From Clostridiales bacterium (GTDB lineage Bacteria; Bacillota; Clostridia; Christensenellales; UBA3700): DNA of 6,838 nt. Position numbers and translations under genes: made by a program. Positions 5,761 through 6,838 of this stretch are shown here, piece after piece. The stretch lies in contig JAAVHQ010000027.1 of the NCBI GenBank assembly GCA_014799645.1, positions 23,407 to 30,244 on the forward strand, given 5' to 3'. Each line of letters opens with the position of its first letter. Within the stretch, counting starts at the first letter, position 1. The notes under the pieces were generated by a model. It ran no database searches. It was not told the DNA's origin and was given only the letters and a program-made list of their open reading frames with translations.

Positions 5761-6759
5761 TTATTTGCTTGTATTCTTCTTTTTCTTTCTTTTCTTGCCC
5801 ATACCCAAGACGGTGGCGAGATTGTTGCCTACGCCGATATTCAACGCCAAAAATGCAATTATGAATATCGCAATCGCCAAAGACTGGAACTGCGCCGAAA
5901 CCGTCGTACCGAAGAAATTGAGATTGTATCCGAAGTTGCTCGTCAAAGTGCCAATCAATTCTTCCGCGTTCTCTATTTGCAATACTCCGGTGACGTAAGC
6001 GGTAAGGTCGTTTAGCGGAGTTGCCATAAAGCCGTATCTGAGCAACGCGCACGAATACGTTCCGGGGATAAAACCGCAAATGCCCTGCACCCAAACGGGC
6101 AACATTCCGAGTGGCATATACGCGCCTATCAAAAATCCGACCGCCGTGGAAAATACTGCGACTATGCTCATCATTGTGCCTTCCGTCTTAACGAAGGAAC
6201 ATACGAATACCGTCATAAGCGTAGCCGATACGGTCGAATAAAGCATTACCGCAAATACCGTCATCACGTTGGCAAACGTAATGAGAAATTCGCCCATTAC
6301 AGCCAAATAGATCAGACATATCAAAAAGAATACGAAACATACCAACGCAGTCACTATAAAGTTGTAGAAAAAGTAACTCGATATGAGCACGTTTTTGTGT
6401 ATCGGCGAGGACGCGAAATCTCTATTCACTCCGTTCTGCTTGTCCTCGACGATTATCGTATTCGCCTGCAAAGCGACGGTAATAGTCGATAAACCGATTA
6501 TACCGCTTATCATCCACGAATCTACCAAAGTCTGACAATAGTGCCACATTTTGGCGTCGTCGGCAATGCCTATTTTTATCAACTCGTTTTGAATCGTAAG
6601 CATTTCCAAATCGCGAAGGAAAAATATATATACGACGAAAATTATTACGGGAACGAGCAAGGTATACATTACCCTGACTTTATTGCCGAAAAATACCAAC
6701 AAATGTCTCTTTGTCAGCTGGAAAAATATATCGACGTTTTTCGCATTATTCTTCGTCAT
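5761..6759 (-). CDS. ABC-2 type transporter permease
   Basis: This is a 332-residue integral membrane protein with about six hydrophobic segments, near residues 31-49, 81-98, 127-154, 161-189, 193-215 and 292-310. A moderately polar stretch lies between the first two, and there is a short amphipathic N-terminus. This matches the ABC-2 permease family (NatB/DrrB/YhhJ-like exporters). The segment VEDKQNGVNRDFASSP (104-119) resembles the 'E...G....l..tP' coupling region found after the second membrane segment in this family. The protein ends in a very basic tail, KKRKKKKNTSK (322-332). It overlaps by 14 bases the end of an ABC ATPase gene, with AAGGGGGC upstream as ribosome binding site, so the two probably form one exporter in the cytoplasmic membrane. 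The substrate cannot be told from sequence; drugs, lipids, peptides or ions are all known for the family. A terminator follows directly, so it is the last gene of its unit. Confidence 0.88.
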   Translation of the reverse strand: MTKNNAKNVDIFFQLTKRHLLVFFGNKVRVMYTLLVPVIIFVVYIFFLRDLEMLTIQNELIKIGIADDAKMWHYCQTLVDSWMISGIIGLSTITVALQANTIIVEDKQNGVNRDFASSPIHKNVLISSYFFYNFIVTALVCFVFFLICLIYLAVMGEFLITFANVMTVFAVMLYSTVSATLMTVFVCSFVKTEGTMMSIVAVFSTAVGFLIGAYMPLGMLPVWVQGICGFIPGTYSCALLRYGFMATPLNDLTAYVTGVLQIENAEELIGTLTSNFGYNLNFFGTTVSAQFQSLAIAIFIIAFLALNIGVGNNLATVLGMGKKRKKKKNTSK

Positions 6760-6838
6760 CGTTGCCCCCTTCTTGAATAATTTCCTTTTGTCCGGTGACG
6801 TTGAGGAATACGTCGTCCATAGTACCTTTTATTATCTC
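6746..6838 (-). CDS. ABC transporter ATP-binding protein, C-terminal end (runs off right edge)
   Basis: Only the last 30 codons and the TAA stop (6748-6746) are inside the window; the nucleotide-binding motifs lie beyond the edge. The readable end contains GTMDDVFLNVTG, which matches the 'pSLEDVFLxLTG' segment that closes many ABC exporter ATPases of the drug/Nat-type (CcmA-like) family. A short acidic tail, QEGGNDDEE, follows. The stop overlaps the start of the permease gene by 14 bases in another frame, which fits a coupled ATPase-permease pair. The ATG at 6820 falls inside the conserved segment and is not a separate start. Confidence 0.85.
   Translation of the reverse strand, partial: EIIKGTMDDVFLNVTGQKEIIQEGGNDDEE

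Noticed and set aside
5681..5998. Open frame on the plus strand, starting in the intergenic region
   Set aside because: It runs through the terminator and into the antisense of the permease tail. Its hydrophobic, lysine-rich start reflects AT-rich DNA rather than a gene.
6818..6820. Possible start of a small separate gene before the permease
   Set aside because: This ATG falls inside the conserved DDVFLNVTG end of the ABC ATPase, whose frame is open to the window edge.

Overview
The window reads as ordinary chromosomal DNA of a Bacillota-like bacterium, probably a clostridium-type anaerobe. This is inferred from strong GGAGG-type ribosome binding sites, a two-subunit NAD-linked dihydroorotate dehydrogenase (PyrK + class 1B PyrD), a subfamily-2 OMP decarboxylase and a Thermus-family orotate phosphoribosyltransferase. 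Base composition is fairly balanced and no species can be named from it. Every real gene is on the minus strand, so the genes are transcribed from right to left.

At the right edge (6838 to 5761) is the end of an ABC exporter operon: the last residues of an ATPase subunit, overlapping by 14 bases a complete ABC-2 type permease. A clear Rho-independent terminator (5751 to 5720) follows the permease and separates this unit from the next.

From 5619 leftward runs a compact de novo pyrimidine (UMP) operon: pyrB (aspartate carbamoyltransferase), pyrC (dihydroorotase), pyrF (OMP decarboxylase), pyrK and pyrD (the electron-transfer and catalytic subunits of dihydroorotate dehydrogenase B) and pyrE (orotate phosphoribosyltransferase). 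Gaps are 28 bases or less, and pyrK and pyrD share an ATGA overlap. Together the products convert carbamoyl phosphate and aspartate to UMP. Only the carbamoyl phosphate synthetase (carA/carB) is missing from this stretch. One base after the pyrE stop, a seventh gene begins and runs off the left edge. Its N-terminus carries the signature of a trimeric purine nucleoside phosphorylase, so a nucleoside salvage enzyme appears to be coupled to the UMP operon.

The only non-coding stretch longer than 30 bases is 5620 to 5760. It holds the exporter terminator and an AT-rich segment with candidate -10 elements for the pyr operon. It shows no recognisable PyrR-type attenuator. No RNA genes, mobile elements, CRISPR arrays or notable repeats were seen, and I found no convincing novel system. 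The findings are modest variations on known themes.
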